NCBI GenBank assembly: GCA_965235075.1 | Contig: OZ249404.1 | Location: forward strand, 372,001 to 436,000 | Direction of reading: 5' to 3' | Source of the DNA: Fontibacterium medardense | GTDB taxonomy: Bacteria; Pseudomonadota; Alphaproteobacteria; Pelagibacterales; Pelagibacteraceae | Length of the DNA stretch: 64,000 nt | Part shown: piece after piece, positions 1 through 8,970 of the stretch | Position numbering within the stretch: the first letter of the stretch is position 1 | How the letters are laid out: each line of letters begins with the position of its first letter | Notes under the pieces: generated by a model | Told to the model about the DNA's origin: nothing | Databases searched by the model: none | What the model saw: only the letters and a program-made list of their open reading frames with translations | Position numbers and translations under genes: made by a program

Positions 1-545
1 ATTAAGGAAGCAATATTTTGTCTATGAGTGAAGATTGAAGTGATAAAGTAAAAGAAAGTTAATAAAAATATTTTTTGATCAAAGAAAATAAAAGCCGCAA
101 CAGTTAAAACTAAATACCCTAGTAATGCCGAGACAGCTGATATTCTAAAAATTGCCAGTATAATTAACCAAGCAGCAATAAAAACTGCTGATAAATAAAA
201 ATTGATTACTAATAAACTTCCTATGAATGTTGCAACTCCTTTTCCTCCTTTAAATTTTAGCCACACTGGAAAAATATGAGCGAGAAACACAATTACAGCA
301 GAGTAGTAAGTTAAGTCGTTAAAAAATTGTGTTGTTAAAAAAATAGATAGAGTTCCCTTAAGACCATCTAGAAGAAGAGTTAGAGCAGCAATAAATTTAT
401 TGCCTGTTCTTAAAACATTAGTTGCTCCAATGTTTCCAGATCCAATTTTTCTTACATCCCCCAAACCTGCAAACTTTGTAAGAATTAAGCCAAACGGTAT
501 AGAGCCTAATATATAAGAGTAGAGTGTAACTATAAGTATGTCCAT
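1..545 (-). CDS. plsY: Acyl-phosphate:glycerol-3-phosphate acyltransferase PlsY (partial)
   Basis: Integral inner-membrane enzyme that transfers an acyl group from acyl-phosphate to glycerol-3-phosphate, the first acylation in phospholipid synthesis. The minus-strand reading starts at ATG 545 and runs off the left window edge after about 181 codons, so the last few residues are missing. Visible family motifs are the N-terminal G-S-I-P-F-G, then K-I-G-S-G-N-I-G-A-T-N, followed by L-D-G-L-K-G and F-K-G-G-K-G-V-A-T, with several hydrophobic segments between. It uses the acyl-phosphate made by PlsX, encoded at 37064-38062. Its start overlaps the stop of the dihydroorotase homologue by one base, implying co-transcription. 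The product call is secure; only the C-terminus is unseen. Confidence 0.93.
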   Translation of the reverse strand, partial: MDILIVTLYSYILGSIPFGLILTKFAGLGDVRKIGSGNIGATNVLRTGNKFIAALTLLLDGLKGTLSIFLTTQFFNDLTYYSAVIVFLAHIFPVWLKFKGGKGVATFIGSLLVINFYLSAVFIAAWLIILAIFRISAVSALLGYLVLTVAAFIFFDQKIFLLTFFYFITSIFTHRQNIASL

Positions 546-1834
546 TAAGCTTCAAATACTAGATTTCCATTGATTAAAGTTTTTTCAACCTTACCTTGCA
601 TTTTTCTTTTCTCAATTGCCGTATTTTTTGATTTTGATTTAATTTTTTCTTTTTCAACAACCCAAGGCTTATCAAGATCAACAACTGCTATATCAGCATC
701 ACTTCCAATCGATAAATTTCCAGCATTGATATTTAATATTTTTGCAGGATTACAAGTTAATGCTTTTATAAGTGTTTTTAGTTCACAAGATTGATTGTGA
801 TAAAGTTCTAATGTCAGAGATAATAAAGTTTCAATTCCTGAAGCACCAGTTGCTGCTTGTTGAAATGGCAAACGTTTTGACTCCTCATCTTCAGGTTTAT
901 GATCTGAAACAATAACATCAATTAATTCTTTTTTAACAGCATCGATCAAAGCTAAACGATCATTTTCAGTTCTAAGAGGAGGGGATAATTTTAAGAAAGT
1001 TCTAAAATCTCCAATATCATTTTCATTTAGCGATAAATTATTTATTGAAACTCCAGTTGTAAATTCTAATCCCTTTTTTTTATAATTCTCAATTACAGGA
1101 AGTGATGCTTTTGAAGATATAGTTGATATGTGATATCGGTTTTTATAAAGCTCCAACAAACTTAAATCTCTTTCTATAATAATTTTTTCAGCGATATCCG
1201 GGATTCCTTTTAGTCCTAATCTTGTAGAAATCCCACCTTCGTTAATTGCTCCATTAGCTGATAGTTCGTTGTCCTGAGGAAATTGAATAATTAAGCTGTT
1301 TAAGTTTTTTGAATAATTAAATATTTTATCCATTACTCTATTATTCTGAACGCACTTAATTCCATCTGTAAAACCAATTGCACCAATAATTCCAAGCAAA
1401 CCAAACTCTGACATTTCATTGCCTTCAAGATTTTTTGTAAGAGTTGCAAGTGGGTAAATTTTAATTAGTGACTTGTCCTTTGCTCTTCTTTTTGTGAAAT
1501 CTAATATGGAGCCATTATCAATTACTGGCATTGTATTTGGCATTGTTACAACGGAAGTTACCCCACCAGATAAAGCAGCTTCACTTAAAGTTCTAAAATT
1601 TTCTTTGTATTCAAAGCCAGGTTCTCCAACAAATACTCGCATATCGACAATCCCTGGAATTGAAATATTGCCTTTGCAATCTATAATTTCGCAATCTTTT
1701 GGAGCATTGTCTTTAGTTACTTTTTTTCCTACCGCTTTAATCTTTCCATTTTCATCAATTAAAATTCCACCAACTTCATCGATATTATTTTGAGGATCTA
1801 TTACTCGGGTATTAATTAGAAGTTTCATTTTCAT
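545..1834 (-). CDS. pyrC: Dihydroorotase-like protein, probably non-catalytic (PyrC'/PyrX type)
   Basis: Amidohydrolase-fold protein of 429 residues, homologous to type I dihydroorotase of pyrimidine synthesis. The usual metal motif D-x-H-x-H reads D64-M-R-V-F here, so both histidines are missing. The usual H-C-E-D segment reads F-P-Q-D, and the usual T-P-H-H segment reads V-S-I-N-N. An S-D-H-K-P segment near residue 313 is kept. In Pseudomonas an inactive homologue (PyrC') overlaps pyrB by 4 bp and serves as a structural partner of aspartate transcarbamoylase. The same 4-bp overlap with pyrB is seen here, so I infer a scaffold role. An active dihydroorotase would then have to be encoded elsewhere in the genome. 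Family is certain; lack of activity is inferred from missing ligands. Confidence 0.9.
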   Translation of the reverse strand: MKMKLLINTRVIDPQNNIDEVGGILIDENGKIKAVGKKVTKDNAPKDCEIIDCKGNISIPGIVDMRVFVGEPGFEYKENFRTLSEAALSGGVTSVVTMPNTMPVIDNGSILDFTKRRAKDKSLIKIYPLATLTKNLEGNEMSEFGLLGIIGAIGFTDGIKCVQNNRVMDKIFNYSKNLNSLIIQFPQDNELSANGAINEGGISTRLGLKGIPDIAEKIIIERDLSLLELYKNRYHISTISSKASLPVIENYKKKGLEFTTGVSINNLSLNENDIGDFRTFLKLSPPLRTENDRLALIDAVKKELIDVIVSDHKPEDEESKRLPFQQAATGASGIETLLSLTLELYHNQSCELKTLIKALTCNPAKILNINAGNLSIGSDADIAVVDLDKPWVVEKEKIKSKSKNTAIEKRKMQGKVEKTLINGNLVFEA

Positions 1835-2787
1835 TTATTATTTCCACAGATGATTTTCAAACAAGCCATTCTAACCGCAACACCCATTTCGACTTGCTCT
1901 TTGATAATGCTACGATTGATGTCATCAGCTAATGTCGTATCAATTTCAACACCTCTATTCATAGGACCTGGATGCATAATCAGTGCATTTGGATGAGCTT
2001 TAGTAATTTTTTTATAATCTAGACCATAAAATTCGTAATACTCTCTCGTTGAAGGAACGTAAGATCCTTGCATACGTTCAGTTTGAAGTCTTAACATCAT
2101 AACAATATCTGATCCTTCTAGGCCTTTGTTCATATCTGTGAATGCTTTAACTCCAAGACTTTCAATATTTTTTGGCATTAGAGTAGGCGGAGCTATCACT
2201 CTAACTTCAGCTCCTAACATATTAAGTAAGTAAATATTTGATCTTGCAACTCTTGAGTGCATTATGTCCCCGCAGATTGCAATTCTTAAACCTTCAATTT
2301 TCCCTTTTTTAATTCTGATTGTAAGAGCATCAAGTAATGCTTGAGTTGGATGTTCTCTCCAACCATCACCGGCATTAATTACTGAGCAATTTACTTTTTG
2401 CGCTAAAAGATTTGCAGCACCAGAGTCTTGATGTCTCATAATCAAAACGTCAGGATGCATGGCATTCAAAGTCATCGCAGTATCAATTAAAGTCTCTCCT
2501 TTTTTGATTGCTGAGTTTGAAACATTCATGTTCATCACATCAGCTCCTAATCTTTTTCCAGCAAGTTCGAATGAGCTTAAGGTTCTAGTAGAAGATTCAA
2601 AAAATAAATTAATTTGAGTTTTACCGGTAAGAATATTTAATTTTTTTTGTTCTCTTTTGTTAAAATCAACAAATTGCATTGACTCATCAAGAATATAATT
2701 AACTTCGGGAATAGATAGGGATTGAATGCCTAAAAGGTGTTTGTGTCTGAATTTAACAGCTTCTTTTTGTATAGCCATTAAAAGCAA
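1831..2787 (-). CDS. pyrB: Aspartate carbamoyltransferase catalytic subunit
   Basis: Condenses carbamoyl phosphate with aspartate to N-carbamoyl-aspartate, the committed step of pyrimidine synthesis in the cytoplasm. The 318-residue length is normal. Carbamoyl-phosphate motif F-F-E-S-S-T-R-T is near residue 63, H-P-T-Q near residue 146, and H-P-G-P-M-N-R-G near residue 271. Two starts are possible: ATG 2787 (M-L-L-M) or ATG 2778 (M-A-I-Q-K), and the second gives a more usual N-terminus. It overlaps the dihydroorotase homologue by 4 bp, consistent with translational coupling and complex formation. Confidence 0.95.
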   Translation of the reverse strand: MLLMAIQKEAVKFRHKHLLGIQSLSIPEVNYILDESMQFVDFNKREQKKLNILTGKTQINLFFESSTRTLSSFELAGKRLGADVMNMNVSNSAIKKGETLIDTAMTLNAMHPDVLIMRHQDSGAANLLAQKVNCSVINAGDGWREHPTQALLDALTIRIKKGKIEGLRIAICGDIMHSRVARSNIYLLNMLGAEVRVIAPPTLMPKNIESLGVKAFTDMNKGLEGSDIVMMLRLQTERMQGSYVPSTREYYEFYGLDYKKITKAHPNALIMHPGPMNRGVEIDTTLADDINRSIIKEQVEMGVAVRMACLKIICGNNK

Positions 2788-2835
2788 CTCTATACTTGCA
2801 AACTATAAAGCTTGCAAGCATTAAATCAAAATCAC

Positions 2836-3315
2836 TTATTTTGTTTGATTTTTATAATAATCAATAAAGCCCTGCAAAATAAAGGCTGCTGAATTCTCAT
2901 CAAGTTTTTTCTGCTTCTTTGTTACATTAATTGTTAATTCTGACATACCTTTATAAGCGCCTTCACTAGAGAGTCTTTCATCCCAAAGTGTTACTGGAAT
3001 AGATAATTGTTCAGTTAAACTTTTAGAAAAATCTCTAGCTGATTGTGCTCTTGGACCAAGGGAGCCGTCCATATTAATTGGGTTTCCAACTACAATTCCT
3101 TCAATATTGTTTTCTGTAATTATTTTTCTTATTTCAGTTATAAAAAATTTTAGTTGAGTAAATTCAATTGTAGTTAAAGGAGTTGCGATACTATGATTTT
3201 CATCGCAAATAGAGATACCTATATTTTTTTTTCCATGATCAATTCCAATCAATCTGGATTGTTTATTTATTATTTCTGCAAATTTATCGTTCTCTAATAG
3301 GTTGTAAGTTTTCAT
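2836..3315 (-). CDS. ruvX: YqgF/RuvX family pre-16S rRNA nuclease (putative Holliday junction resolvase)
   Basis: RNase H-fold protein of 159 residues. The opening G-I-D-H-G-K-K-N-I-G-I-S is the family's acidic DxG motif near residue 25. The second conserved block V-V-G-N-P-I-N-M-D-G-S lies near residue 96, and L-W-D-E-R-L-S-S near residue 132 supplies the last acidic residues. The family matures the 5' end of 16S rRNA in E. coli and was earlier proposed as a resolvase. It lies 48 bp upstream of pyrB on the same strand and diverges from gatC with only 37 bp between starts. That 37-bp gap must hold both promoters, or part of them. Confidence 0.88.
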   Translation of the reverse strand: MKTYNLLENDKFAEIINKQSRLIGIDHGKKNIGISICDENHSIATPLTTIEFTQLKFFITEIRKIITENNIEGIVVGNPINMDGSLGPRAQSARDFSKSLTEQLSIPVTLWDERLSSEGAYKGMSELTINVTKKQKKLDENSAAFILQGFIDYYKNQTK

Positions 3316-3352
3316 TAAAATGTTAATTTAGCCAGATTTACCATTAAGTCTA

Positions 3353-3640
3353 ATGTCAATTAACAAAGATACTATTAAGAAAATATCAAAGCTAGCAAGG
3401 ATATCGGTGACTAACGAAGAAACTGATAGGCTTGAGAAAGATTTGAATTCCATCATAAAATTTGTCGAGCAATTAAAAGAACTTAATACCGATAAAATTG
3501 CTCCTATAGCATCCGTGTCTGATCAGGCTCTTACTATGAATAAGGATGAGATTAAAAAAATTAATGAAAAAGAAGAAATTTTAAAAAACGCCCCTGAGAA
3601 AAATTCTAATTATTACATCGTTCCAAAGGTTATAGAATAA
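3353..3640 (+). CDS. gatC: Asp-tRNA(Asn)/Glu-tRNA(Gln) amidotransferase subunit C
   Basis: Small 95-residue stabilising subunit of the GatCAB amidotransferase that converts misacylated Glu-tRNA(Gln) or Asp-tRNA(Asn). The N-terminal I-K-K-I-S-K-L-A-R-I block and the central helix L-N-S-I-I-K-F-V-E-Q-L are typical. The C-terminus, N-Y-Y-I-V-P-K-V-I-E, matches the usual F-x-V-P-K-V end. It is first in gatC-gatA-gatB, with a 2-nt gap to gatA, so the complex is made from one transcript. There is no clear Shine-Dalgarno upstream, as for most genes here. Confidence 0.93.
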   Translation: MSINKDTIKKISKLARISVTNEETDRLEKDLNSIIKFVEQLKELNTDKIAPIASVSDQALTMNKDEIKKINEKEEILKNAPEKNSNYYIVPKVIE

Positions 3641-3642
3641 AC

Positions 3643-5106
3643 ATGACTGATCTTACAAAATTAACATTAGTTGAAAGCGTAAAGCATCTTAAAGAAAAAA
3701 AATGTAGTGCCGAAGAGTTAGTTGATGCTTATGTTAAAAGAATAGAAAAATCAGATAAATTAAATTGTTTTAACACTAAAGATTTAGAAAATGCTGTTAG
3801 CAAAGCTAAAAAAATAGATGCTAATAAAAAATTAGACAAAGCTTTAGTTGGAGCTCCCATTGCTGTTAAGGACTTATTTTGCACTAAAGGATTAAAAACC
3901 ACAGCTTCAAGTAAAATTTTATCAAATTTTATTCCAACTTATGAATCGACTGTTACAGAAAAACTTTGGAATGAAGATGCTATTTTAATTGGAAAATTAA
4001 ACTCTGATGAGTTTGCAATGGGTTCATCAAATGAGACTAGTAGTTTTGGAAATGTTTTAAACCCATATCGTTTAAATAATGAAAATCTTGTTCCAGGTGG
4101 ATCTTCAGGAGGCTGTGCTAGTGCAGTTGCTGCTGATTTGACAAGTGCTACTGTTGGAACAGATACAGGCGGAAGTATTCGTCAACCTGCGGCATTCACA
4201 GGCATTGTCGGTTTAAAGCCTACATATGGACGCTGTTCTAGATGGGGAATAGTTGCATTTGCATCTTCTCTAGATCAAGCAGGGCCGATGACAAAAGATG
4301 TGAAAGATGCTGCATTAATGCTCGATGTTATTTCTGGTTATGATGAAAAAGATTCAACGTCAGCAAACAAACCCAAGAGTTCATTTCTAAATTCAATTAA
4401 AAATAATGTTAAAGGTTTAAAAGTTGGAGTTCCTAAAGAGTATCGCGTTGATAATATGCCAAAGGAAGTAGATGATTTATGGCAAGAAGGTATTAAAATT
4501 TTAAAAGATAACGGCGCAATTATTAAAGATATTTCATTACCTCATACAAAATACGCCCTTCCTACTTATTATATTATTGCACCAGCAGAAGCCTCATCAA
4601 ATTTAGCTAGATACGATGGAGTTAGATATGGATTTAGAGCAGAAGGAAAAGATTTAACTGAGATGTACGAAAATACTAGATCCAAAGGTTTTGGCGCTGA
4701 AGTTAAAAGAAGAATTATGATTGGAACTTATGTTCTATCATCAGGTTATTATGATGCTTATTATTTAAAAGCTCAAAAAGTTAGAAATTTAATCAAAATG
4801 GATTTTGATAATGCTTATAAAGATGTTGATGTAATTTTAACTCCAACAACACCAACTCCTGCTTTTAAATTTGGAGAAAATACGGACGATCCAATTGCTA
4901 TGTATTTAAATGATATATTCACAGTAACTGCAAACTTAGCGGGTCTTCCAGCAATATCATTACCAATAAAATATAATAAAGACGGACTACCTTTAGCATT
5001 ACAATTATTTGGAAAATCTTTTGATGAACAAACATTGTTGAACACTGCTTATTCTATAGAGCAGCAAGTTAATTTTAAATCACAAGTTAAAGATTGGTGG
5101 ATGTAA
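3643..5106 (+). CDS. gatA: Asp-tRNA(Asn)/Glu-tRNA(Gln) amidotransferase subunit A
   Basis: Amidase-signature subunit that hydrolyses glutamine to ammonia for GatB. Length is 487 residues, normal for the family. The Ser-cisSer-Lys triad is visible: Lys in A-V-K-D-L-F near residue 77, the Gly/Ser-rich P-G-G-S-S-G-G-C near residue 150, and the nucleophile in G-T-D-T-G-G-S-I-R near residue 172. The stop codon TAA overlaps the ATG of gatB by one base (T-A-A-T-G), a translational-coupling arrangement. Cytoplasmic; assignment is secure. Confidence 0.97.
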   Translation: MTDLTKLTLVESVKHLKEKKCSAEELVDAYVKRIEKSDKLNCFNTKDLENAVSKAKKIDANKKLDKALVGAPIAVKDLFCTKGLKTTASSKILSNFIPTYESTVTEKLWNEDAILIGKLNSDEFAMGSSNETSSFGNVLNPYRLNNENLVPGGSSGGCASAVAADLTSATVGTDTGGSIRQPAAFTGIVGLKPTYGRCSRWGIVAFASSLDQAGPMTKDVKDAALMLDVISGYDEKDSTSANKPKSSFLNSIKNNVKGLKVGVPKEYRVDNMPKEVDDLWQEGIKILKDNGAIIKDISLPHTKYALPTYYIIAPAEASSNLARYDGVRYGFRAEGKDLTEMYENTRSKGFGAEVKRRIMIGTYVLSSGYYDAYYLKAQKVRNLIKMDFDNAYKDVDVILTPTTPTPAFKFGENTDDPIAMYLNDIFTVTANLAGLPAISLPIKYNKDGLPLALQLFGKSFDEQTLLNTAYSIEQQVNFKSQVKDWWM

Positions 5107-6581
5107 TGAGCGATAAAGAATTTAATTATTATATATCCGGCGAAACAGGAAAATGGGAAGTTGTAATTGGTCTTGAGGTTCATGCACAAGTAAGTTCGAA
5201 TGCTAAATTATTTTCAACTTCTGCAACTAAATTTGGTTCAGAGCCAAATTCACAGGTAAGTTTAATTGATGCAGCAATGCCAGGCATGTTGCCTGTGATT
5301 AATAAATTTTGCGTCGAACAAGCAGTAAGAACAGGACTTGGATTAAAAGCTAAAATAAATTTACTTTCTGTTTTTGATAGAAAAAATTATTTTTATGCTG
5401 ACCTACCACAAGGTTATCAAATTTCTCAATTCAAGCATCCAATTGTTGGCGAAGGAGAGGTAATTCTTGATATGCCATATGGGACCAAAAAAATTGGAAT
5501 TGAAAGACTTCATTTAGAGCAAGATGCAGGAAAAAGTTTGCATGATCAAGATCCAACAATGACATTTATTGATTTAAATAGATCAGGTGTTGCTTTAATG
5601 GAAATTGTAAGCAAACCAGACTTAAGATCGCCAGAGGAAGTTGCTGAATATATTAAAAAATTAAGATCTATTATGCGTTATTTAGGCACTTGTGATGGGA
5701 ATATGGAGGAAGGCTCCTTAAGAGCAGATGTTAACGTTTCTGTTAGAAAAGTAGGTAGTAAAGATTTTGGGACACGTTGTGAAATTAAAAACGTAAACTC
5801 AATAAAGTTTATGCAGCAAGCCATTCAATTTGAAGCAAAACGACAAGTGGATCTATTAGAAGAAGGAAAAAAAATCGATCAAGAAACAAGATTGTTTGAT
5901 ACTAAAAAAAATGAAACTCGTCAGATGCGTAGCAAAGAAGATGCGCATGATTATAGATATTTTCCAGATCCAGATCTTCCACCATTAAAATTTGACCAGT
6001 CTTTTGTAGATGAAATTAAACAAAAATTGCCGGAACTGCCTGATGATAAAAAGGAGCGTTTAATAAAAGATTATAAACTTTCAAGTTATGAGGCTGGAGT
6101 TTTAATATCAGATAAAGACACTTCAGATTATTTTGAAGATATTGCAAAAAATTCCGATGTAAAACTTGCAATTAATTGGGTGATTGGCGATTTGTTTGCA
6201 GCTTTAAATAAAATTGGAAAATCTATTAAAGAATCTCCAATTTCATCTAAAAATTTAGCAAAATTAATAGATTTAATTAAAAACAATACAATTTCAGGAA
6301 GGATTGCAAAAGAAGTTTTCGAATTAATGATTAACGATAATAGAGATCCAAAAGTTATTGTTGAAGAAAAGGGTCTTATTCAAGAAAGTAATGTTGGCGA
6401 ATTAGAAAAAATTATTGAAAAAGTATTAAAAGATAACACTGACAAGGTTGCAGAATATAAATCCGGTAAAGATAAGTTGTTTGGATTTTTTGTAGGGTCT
6501 GTAATTAAAGAGTCTAAAGGCAAAGCTAATCCTGCTTTAGTTAATGATATTTTAAAGAAAAAACTTTCACAAAGTGTTTAA
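5106..6581 (+). CDS. gatB: Asp-tRNA(Asn)/Glu-tRNA(Gln) amidotransferase subunit B
   Basis: Kinase/amidotransferase subunit that activates the misacylated tRNA and amidates it. From ATG 5106 it is 491 residues. A TTG four codons upstream is open, but it would lie inside the gatA end, and the T-A-A-T-G junction favours 5106. Diagnostic blocks are W-E-V-V-I-G-L-E-V-H-A-Q near the N-terminus, D-A-A-M-P-G-M-L-P, F-Y-A-D-L-P-Q-G-Y-Q-I-S-Q and M-E-I-V-S-K-P-D. A YqeY-like tRNA-binding tail occupies roughly the last 150 residues. Eight bases overlap the following methyltransferase gene. Confidence 0.97.
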   Translation: MSDKEFNYYISGETGKWEVVIGLEVHAQVSSNAKLFSTSATKFGSEPNSQVSLIDAAMPGMLPVINKFCVEQAVRTGLGLKAKINLLSVFDRKNYFYADLPQGYQISQFKHPIVGEGEVILDMPYGTKKIGIERLHLEQDAGKSLHDQDPTMTFIDLNRSGVALMEIVSKPDLRSPEEVAEYIKKLRSIMRYLGTCDGNMEEGSLRADVNVSVRKVGSKDFGTRCEIKNVNSIKFMQQAIQFEAKRQVDLLEEGKKIDQETRLFDTKKNETRQMRSKEDAHDYRYFPDPDLPPLKFDQSFVDEIKQKLPELPDDKKERLIKDYKLSSYEAGVLISDKDTSDYFEDIAKNSDVKLAINWVIGDLFAALNKIGKSIKESPISSKNLAKLIDLIKNNTISGRIAKEVFELMINDNRDPKVIVEEKGLIQESNVGELEKIIEKVLKDNTDKVAEYKSGKDKLFGFFVGSVIKESKGKANPALVNDILKKKLSQSV

Positions 6582-7233
6582 GTCCATCGAAAATTCAGCT
6601 GAATTACAACAGTATCTTTTTAAAACAGGAGTTAATGAACATCCTTTGCAAAAAGAACTTAGAGAATACACAGAAAATAATCTTGGCAATGCAGCGACAA
6701 TGCAAATTAGTCCAGATCAAGGAGCTTTGCTTCAGTTTATTATTAAAAGTTCAAATATTCAAAATTGTTTAGAAATCGGAACGTTCACGGGTTATAGCGC
6801 CCTAACTATGGCTTTAGCTCTTCCAGAAAACGGATCTATTGTAAGTTTAGATATTGATAAAAAAAACACTGATATTGCTAAAAAATATTGGAGCAAACAT
6901 AGTGTAAGTAAAAAAATTGATTTTATTTTAGCTCCAGCACTAGAGACAATAGAGGAATTTATTAATCAGGATAAAATTTTTGATTTAGTATTTATTGATG
7001 CAGATAAAAAGAATTATAAAAATTATTTTTTAAAATCACTTGAGCTTTTAGAAAAAGATGGAATTATTATTATTGATAATACGCTTTGGAAAGGGAAAGT
7101 TGCTGATTTAAATATTAGCGATGATCAGACAAATTCTATTAGAGAATTTAATAGATTTGTTAAAGATTTTAAGGGAACAGAGAGTATGATATTACCCATA
7201 GCAGACGGTATGACTATTTGTAGAAAATTCTAA
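6574..7233 (+). CDS. Class I SAM-dependent O-methyltransferase (caffeoyl-CoA/catechol type)
   Basis: A 219-residue O-methyltransferase with the SAM-binding signature E-I-G-T-F-T-G-Y-S-A-L near residue 67. The strand-4 motif D-L-V-F-I-D-A-D-K-K-N-Y near residue 138 carries the divalent-metal Asp, and I-I-I-D-N-T-L-W-K-G-K-V follows near residue 168. These define the caffeoyl-CoA O-methyltransferase-like family, which needs Mg2+ and methylates vicinal hydroxyls. The substrate in this organism is unknown. The start is GTG 6574, giving M-F-K-S-I, inside the end of gatB by 8 bp. It is followed by trhO after one base. Confidence 0.88.
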   Translation: MFKSIENSAELQQYLFKTGVNEHPLQKELREYTENNLGNAATMQISPDQGALLQFIIKSSNIQNCLEIGTFTGYSALTMALALPENGSIVSLDIDKKNTDIAKKYWSKHSVSKKIDFILAPALETIEEFINQDKIFDLVFIDADKKNYKNYFLKSLELLEKDGIIIIDNTLWKGKVADLNISDDQTNSIREFNRFVKDFKGTESMILPIADGMTICRKF

Positions 7234-7234
7234 A

Positions 7235-8143
7235 ATGTTAAAATTAATTAGTTTTTATAAATTTGTTAAAATCAAAAATCCTATTGATAACAAACTTATT
7301 TTTAAAAAATTTCTTATTGATAATAAATTAAAAGGCAGCATTATTTTTTCTTTAGAGGGAATTAACGGTAGTGTTTCAGGTAAAGAATCTAATATTGATT
7401 TATTAATAAAATTCTTGAAGGAAAAGTTTTTATTTAAAGATTTTGACAGTATTAATGAATGTGAAGTTGATTTTATTCCTTTTAAAAGAGCTAAGATTAA
7501 AATTAAAAATGAAGTAGTTCCATTAAATGAGTTATTTAATGAAGATAAATACAAATTTCAAAACAGAGTAGAACCTGAAGATTGGAATAAATTAATATTA
7601 TCTAATGACGTAACTGTTGTTGATGTTAGAAAATCTTTTGAAAGTGAAATTGGCACCTTTGAAAAAGCAATCAATCCAAAAATTAATGATTTTAGAAAAT
7701 TTCCAGAATACTTTGAGAAACTTTCTGATGATAAGAATAGAAAGATTGCTATGTTTTGCACAGGTGGAATCCGCTGCGAAAAAGCTGCAAGCTATTTATT
7801 TAAAAGAGGCTTTAAAAATGTTTATCAATTGAAAGGTGGAATTTTAAATTATTTAAATAACGTTCCTGAAAAAAAATCTTTATGGAATGGAGAATGCTTT
7901 GTGTTTGATGAAAGAATTACTGTTGTAAATAATTCTAAAAAAGGAAGTTATTTAATGTGCGCTGGCTGCAGAACTCCTATGAAAAAGAAAGATATTAACT
8001 CACCAAAATATGAAAAAGATGTAAGTTGCCCAAATTGTTTTGATAAATTAACAGATAAACAAAAATTTAGATTTAGAATGAGAGCTTCTCAAAAAATAAG
8101 TGGCAAATTAAAATCAAATTCATTACAAAGAGCATCAGTATGA
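7235..8143 (+). CDS. trhO: tRNA uridine(34) hydroxylase TrhO (rhodanese family)
   Basis: Oxygen-dependent enzyme that makes 5-hydroxyuridine at tRNA position 34, a precursor of cmo5U-type wobble modification. It has 302 residues. The central rhodanese domain carries the active-site loop M-F-C-T-G-G-I-R-C-E-K-A near residue 175, preceded by V-V-D-V-R-K-S-F-E. A Cys-rich tail (M-C-A-G-C-R near 246 and S-C-P-N-C near 268) probably binds metal, and the protein ends in a basic stretch typical of YceA/TrhO. It overlaps the peroxiredoxin start by 4 bp. Confidence 0.9.
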   Translation: MLKLISFYKFVKIKNPIDNKLIFKKFLIDNKLKGSIIFSLEGINGSVSGKESNIDLLIKFLKEKFLFKDFDSINECEVDFIPFKRAKIKIKNEVVPLNELFNEDKYKFQNRVEPEDWNKLILSNDVTVVDVRKSFESEIGTFEKAINPKINDFRKFPEYFEKLSDDKNRKIAMFCTGGIRCEKAASYLFKRGFKNVYQLKGGILNYLNNVPEKKSLWNGECFVFDERITVVNNSKKGSYLMCAGCRTPMKKKDINSPKYEKDVSCPNCFDKLTDKQKFRFRMRASQKISGKLKSNSLQRASV

Positions 8144-8619
8144 ATAAACAAGTTCCTAATGTTAAATTTGTAATTCGTCCTGAAAAAGAGTTTATTACAA
8201 TAACTTCAGATGATATCTTTAAAAATAAGAATATAGTTTTATTTGCACTACCCGGAGCTTTCACACCAACCTGTAATGATTATCATCTGCCAGGTTATGA
8301 ATTAAATTATGACGAATTAAAAAAATTAGGCATTGATGAAGTTTATTGTTTAAGTGCCAATGACCCATTTGTAATGAAGGCTTGGGCAAAAAATTTAGAT
8401 CTTAAAAAAGTTAAAATGTTACCTGATGCTAATATGGAATTTACTAAAGCTATGGATATGGTCACAGATAGATCGGCTGCCGGCATGGGTCAACGTTCAA
8501 AAAGATATTCAATCTATGTTAAAAATAAAACAATTGAAAAAATGTTTGTTGATGCAGATGGTAAATTTGATGTAAGTGATTCAAATACTATGATTAGCTT
8601 TTTAAAGTCACAAAAATAA
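8140..8619 (+). CDS. Peroxiredoxin (Prx5/glutaredoxin-type AhpC-TSA family)
   Basis: Thiol peroxidase of 159 residues that reduces hydrogen peroxide and organic hydroperoxides. The peroxidatic cysteine sits in P-G-A-F-T-P-T-C near residue 47, the canonical PxxxTxxC motif. D-M-V-T-D-R-S-A-A-G-M-G-Q-R-S-K-R-Y-S is the Prx5 signature supplying the conserved Arg. A second Cys in V-Y-C-L-S-A-N-D near residue 68 is shared by the family. No signal peptide, so cytoplasmic. It sits in the gatC-to-typA gene run, next to another redox-type enzyme, TrhO. Confidence 0.92.
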   Translation: MNKQVPNVKFVIRPEKEFITITSDDIFKNKNIVLFALPGAFTPTCNDYHLPGYELNYDELKKLGIDEVYCLSANDPFVMKAWAKNLDLKKVKMLPDANMEFTKAMDMVTDRSAAGMGQRSKRYSIYVKNKTIEKMFVDADGKFDVSDSNTMISFLKSQK

Positions 8620-8916
8620 ATGAAAAAGGGTCTACGACCTATTACACGAAGTGCAAATCCAGAACCTCAGGATAAAAATTCTATATCTTGGATTATTTGG
8701 GCAGCTTGGGCTGATCGAATTACTTTTGAAGATATTAAAGAGCAAACAGGAAAATCCGAGTCTGAGGTTATAAAAATAATGAGAAAGAACTTAAGTGAAA
8801 GTTCATTTAAATTATGGAGAAAAAGAACTCATAATCAAAGTATTAAACATCGAAAAAAATTTGAGAACTCTAGAAAACAACTAAATCAAAGAATTTATTT
8901 TTCAGATGATGACTAA
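8620..8916 (+). CDS. DUF2805/TIGR03643 family protein of unknown function
   Basis: Small basic protein of 98 residues. Its core, W-I-I-W-A-A-W-A-D-R-I-T-F-E-D-I near residues 24-39, and the later S-F-K-L-W-R-K-R, match the TIGR03643 (DUF2805) family, which is widespread and uncharacterised. The middle looks helix-turn-helix-like (T-F-E-D-I-K-E-Q-T-G-K-S-E-S-E-V), so nucleic-acid binding is possible but is only inference. The ATG begins at the last base of the peroxiredoxin stop. The first 20 residues are poorly conserved in character. Confidence 0.75.
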   Translation: MKKGLRPITRSANPEPQDKNSISWIIWAAWADRITFEDIKEQTGKSESEVIKIMRKNLSESSFKLWRKRTHNQSIKHRKKFENSRKQLNQRIYFSDDD

Positions 8917-8970
8917 AATAACCATATTTTAGTTGAATAAATACAATTCTAGTTTAGATAGACACTCTTC

